Origin: Neobacillus sp. WH10
Lineage (GTDB): Bacteria; Bacillota; Bacilli; Bacillales; Cytobacillaceae
Assembly: GCF_030123405.1 (NCBI RefSeq)
Contig: NZ_CP126110.1
Location: 5,518,001-5,582,000, forward strand
DNA: 64,000 nt
Direction of reading: 5' to 3'
Below are positions 61,574 to 64,000 of the stretch, in pieces. A model generated the notes under the pieces. It did no database searches, was not told where the DNA came from, and saw only the letters and a list, made by a program, of their open reading frames with translations. The position numbers were made by a program, and so were the translations under genes. Each line of letters opens with the position of its first letter. Position 1 is the first letter of the stretch.

Positions 61574-62437
61574 TTATTTTTTCTTTGGAATCCGAATCGT
61601 AAATTGATAAAATTCGTCAAATTCTTCTTCTTCTGCATCTAGATTAATTCCACTGTCGGATACCATTGTTAATGATTGACGAATTGTATTCACGGCAATT
61701 CTCATATCTTTACTAAAAGCCTTTCGTTTCGGCTTTGGCTTTTCCTTTTTTTGTTCAAGCAGCCGGACGACCCGTTCTTCTGTCTGCTTGACATTCCAAT
61801 TCTTTTCGATTACTTCTGCTAATAGTGCCACTTGTTTTTCCGGATCCTTTAAAGGAATCAAGGCCCGTGCATGGCGCTCAGTAATGATTTTATTTAATAA
61901 CGCATCCTGAACAGGCTCCGGTAATTTAAGAAGACGCAGCTTGTTCGCAACGGTTGACTGCCCTTTCCCAAGGCGCTGTGCTAATGCCTCTTGTGTCAAG
62001 TTATGCAGCTCAAGCAGTTTCCCGTAGGCAAATGCCTCTTCGATTGGAGACAATTCCTCACGCTGTAAATTTTCAATGAGGGCAACCGAAGCTGTTTCCG
62101 TATCTGACAAATTTTTAACAATTGCAGGTGCTTCTGTCCAGCCAAGTTTTTTCATTGCACGCCAGCGGCGCTCCCCGGCAATAATTTCATACTTATCGAC
62201 AGCAAACTCCCTAACGACAATCGGCTGGATGATACCATGTATATGAATGGTTCGTGATAATTCTTCGATTTTTTCTTCATCAAAGACCGTCCGCGGCTGA
62301 AAACGGTTCGGTATAATTTGCTTAATCGGTATCTTTTTTATTTCTTCGTTTCGTTCGATATCCTGATCTTTCTCAAGCTCAACCTCTTGTTCACCCTTAT
62401 CGCCGAGGCCAAAAAAGCGTGTAAACGAACTCTTCAT
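61574..62437 (-). CDS. noc: Nucleoid occlusion protein Noc
   Basis: ParB paralogue of 287 residues that binds its own NBS sites and the membrane to block division over the nucleoid. It starts with an amphipathic helix (Ser-Phe-Thr-Arg-Phe-Phe-Gly-Leu) that anchors it to membrane; then CTPase domain (Gly-Glu-Arg-Arg-Trp-Arg), helix-turn-helix and dimer domain. ATG 62437 follows AAAGGTGG; the GTG four codons earlier is less likely. Confidence 0.96.
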   Translation of the reverse strand: MKSSFTRFFGLGDKGEQEVELEKDQDIERNEEIKKIPIKQIIPNRFQPRTVFDEEKIEELSRTIHIHGIIQPIVVREFAVDKYEIIAGERRWRAMKKLGWTEAPAIVKNLSDTETASVALIENLQREELSPIEEAFAYGKLLELHNLTQEALAQRLGKGQSTVANKLRLLKLPEPVQDALLNKIITERHARALIPLKDPEKQVALLAEVIEKNWNVKQTEERVVRLLEQKKEKPKPKRKAFSKDMRIAVNTIRQSLTMVSDSGINLDAEEEEFDEFYQFTIRIPKKK

Positions 62438-62606
62438 CCCCAACACCACCTTTACGAAACTCCCTAATACTTATTCTCTATTCAAATAAATTCTTCCTGC
62501 ATAGGATACCATTTTTCTCTAAAAATTGTTATCCCGATTATCACTTTTTACCAAAAATAAGAGGGGCCCTTCTTTTAAAAATTCCAGCTAGACCCCCAAT
62601 GTGACC

Positions 62607-63323
62607 TTATTCAATTGGTGCTTTTCCTGGTGTCCCTGGTTTTCGAGGGTATTTCTTTGGCGTAGGACGCTCTTTTTTTATGATAATAATATTTCGTTCA
62701 CTATCTTCCATTGGTAATGTAAAGGTGAACACCTTTTCAAGCTTGCCTCCAAGTGTAGTGATGGCCTTTTGACCCATTTCCAATTCATCCTTCGCATGCA
62801 TTGCTTTCATGGCAATAAAATGTCCCCCAACTTTTGCAAGCGGTATACAAAACTCACTTAAAACAGACATTCTTGCCACCGCTCTTGCTGTTACGACATC
62901 AAAGCTTTCCCGATATGCGGGATTCACGCCAAAGGTTTCAGCACGATCATGTACAAATTGAACATTTTCCAATTTTAATACATTAGCAAGATGATTTAAA
63001 AATGAGATCCGTTTGTTTAATGAATCAACTATTGTCACTTGAATATGAGGATAGACAATTTTCAATGGAATGCTCGGAAATCCCGCACCTGCGCCAACAT
63101 CACAAAGATGAAAAGGCTTTGTAAAGTCAAAATAGAATGAAGCTGTAATAGAGTCGTAAAAATGCTTTAAATATACGTCAGCTTTTTCGGTGATTGCCGT
63201 TAAATTCATTTTTTCATTCCACTCGACCAATGTCGTAAAATACGTTTCAAACTGGTCAAGCTGCTTTTTAGAAAGAGAAATTCCCTTTTCTCTTAGTTTT
63301 GCCTCAAATTGTTCGATGATCAT
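62607..63323 (-). CDS. rsmG: 16S rRNA guanine-527 N7-methyltransferase
   Basis: SAM-dependent methyltransferase of 238 residues (GidB), with Asp-Val-Gly-Ala-Gly-Ala-Gly-Phe-Pro-Ser (about 71-80). Loss gives low-level streptomycin resistance in bacteria. Starts ATG 63323 behind GAGGAAG. Between mnmG and noc as in all Bacillus. Confidence 0.97.
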   Translation of the reverse strand: MIIEQFEAKLREKGISLSKKQLDQFETYFTTLVEWNEKMNLTAITEKADVYLKHFYDSITASFYFDFTKPFHLCDVGAGAGFPSIPLKIVYPHIQVTIVDSLNKRISFLNHLANVLKLENVQFVHDRAETFGVNPAYRESFDVVTARAVARMSVLSEFCIPLAKVGGHFIAMKAMHAKDELEMGQKAITTLGGKLEKVFTFTLPMEDSERNIIIIKKERPTPKKYPRKPGTPGKAPIE

Positions 63324-63389
63324 TACCAAATCTTCCTCACTAACTGTCCAGCTTCAGCGCCCCTGTTCAAGGCGCTTCCGCTTTTCTTT

Positions 63390-64000
63390 TTATTCATTCG
63401 AAACTCTTGCGATTTTGCCCTGCTCAAGGTACACAAGAAGGATGGAAATATCAGCTGGATTGACTCCGGAAATCCGTGATGCTTGGGCAATTGATAACGG
63501 TTTAATCTTCTTTAGCTTTTGTTTCGCTTCCGTAGCTAGGCCGTTAATAGCATCATAATCAATATTGTCAGGGATTTTCTTATTCTCCATTTTCTTTAAC
63601 CGCTCTACTTGCTGGAGTGATTTTTCAATATACCCCTCGTATTTAATTTGAATTTCTACTTGGTCTTTTATTTCATCGTCTAAAGGAAGCTCACTCTTGG
63701 TCAGACTTTCAAGCAGTTCGTAAGTCATTTCCGGTCTTTTTAATAGATCCGAAGCACGGATTCCATCTTTCAGCTCACTGCCGCCAATACTGCGAATTAA
63801 TTCTTGCACCTCCGCAGAAGGTTTAAGGATGATAGATTGTAATCTTTCCTTTTCCGCTTCAATTGCAGCCTTTTTAACTAAAAATGCTTCATATCGGTCA
63901 TTACGAATGAGTCCAATTTCATGACCAATATCCGTTAACCGTAAATCAGCATTATCATGACGCAAAAGTAAACGATATTCAGCCCTTGAAGTTAACAAAC
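63390..64000 (-). CDS. mnmG: tRNA uridine-5-carboxymethylaminomethyl modification enzyme MnmG, C-terminal part
   Basis: The frame is open to the right edge; about 203 C-terminal residues of a protein of some 630 are visible. The segment Leu-Thr-Ser-Arg-Ala-Glu-Tyr-Arg-Leu-Leu-Leu-Arg-x-Asp-Asn-Ala-Asp is the family signature at the start of the MnmE-binding region. With MnmE it modifies U34 of tRNAs. In Bacillus it lies a few kb from dnaA, which sets the window's distance from oriC. Confidence 0.96.
   Translation of the reverse strand, partial: LLTSRAEYRLLLRHDNADLRLTDIGHEIGLIRNDRYEAFLVKKAAIEAEKERLQSIILKPSAEVQELIRSIGGSELKDGIRASDLLKRPEMTYELLESLTKSELPLDDEIKDQVEIQIKYEGYIEKSLQQVERLKKMENKKIPDNIDYDAINGLATEAKQKLKKIKPLSIAQASRISGVNPADISILLVYLEQGKIARVSNE

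Noticed and set aside
62560..62580. GC-rich palindrome AGAGGGGCCCTTCT as the rsmG terminator
   Set aside because: It is continuous without a loop and has no T-run, so a working terminator cannot be claimed.

Overview
The window comes from a low-GC, endospore-forming member of the Bacillaceae (Bacillus sensu lato) and lies just to the left of the chromosomal origin. The right half reads like the Bacillus subtilis origin flank on the minus strand: mnmG-rsmG-noc-soj-spo0J, yyaC, yyaE, ychF, rpsF-ssbA-rpsR, yybS-gdpP-rplI, dnaC, purA, four tRNA genes, an M23 peptidase, walRKHIJ, htrC, yyzF and rlmH. The spore gene yyaC, the Soj/Spo0J/Noc set, parS sites and a DnaA-box cluster beside rlmH all fit this placement.

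Left part (0.5-15.1 kb): a compact 2-oxoglutarate cluster. One minus-strand run encodes all three 2-oxoglutarate dehydrogenase subunits (odhA, odhB, lpd), both succinyl-CoA synthetase subunits (sucC, sucD) and a DASS-family dicarboxylate transporter. Divergent to it lie an AEC-family permease and a D-2-hydroxyacid dehydrogenase that closely resembles (R)-2-hydroxyglutarate dehydrogenase. Next to these is a CitA/DcuS-type sensor kinase with its response regulator. Two CcpA (cre) boxes, one Rex-type box and a 14-base motif shared by two promoter regions suggest joint control by carbon status, redox state and the local two-component system. The likely job is uptake of 2-oxoglutarate (or a relative), oxidation to succinate with substrate-level phosphorylation, and optional reduction to 2-hydroxyglutarate to recycle NADH.

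Middle part (15.3-34.6 kb): accessory DNA next to rlmH. Six short sequences, all in the orientation of rlmH, repeat the last codons of rlmH (Gly-Glu-Pro-Tyr-His-Lys-stop). They look like attachment sites of SCC-like elements that integrate at the rlmH 3' end. They alternate between two flank types and so delimit three small cassettes: a Crp-like regulator plus MFS permease; a WYL regulator plus two small effector-like proteins; and a decayed segment with a recombinase remnant and one small gene. Between them lie the gluconate operon gntRKPZ and a two-component/ABC-transporter module. Two broken large serine recombinases lie around the site nearest rlmH. A seven-copy 52-bp tandem repeat abuts the leftmost site.

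Right part (34.6-64 kb): housekeeping genes as listed, including the essential WalRK cell-wall regulon, the replicative helicase, single-strand binding protein, c-di-AMP phosphodiesterase and chromosome-segregation genes. Gene starts were moved from the longest possible frame wherever a ribosome binding site and the family's usual length agreed on another codon.
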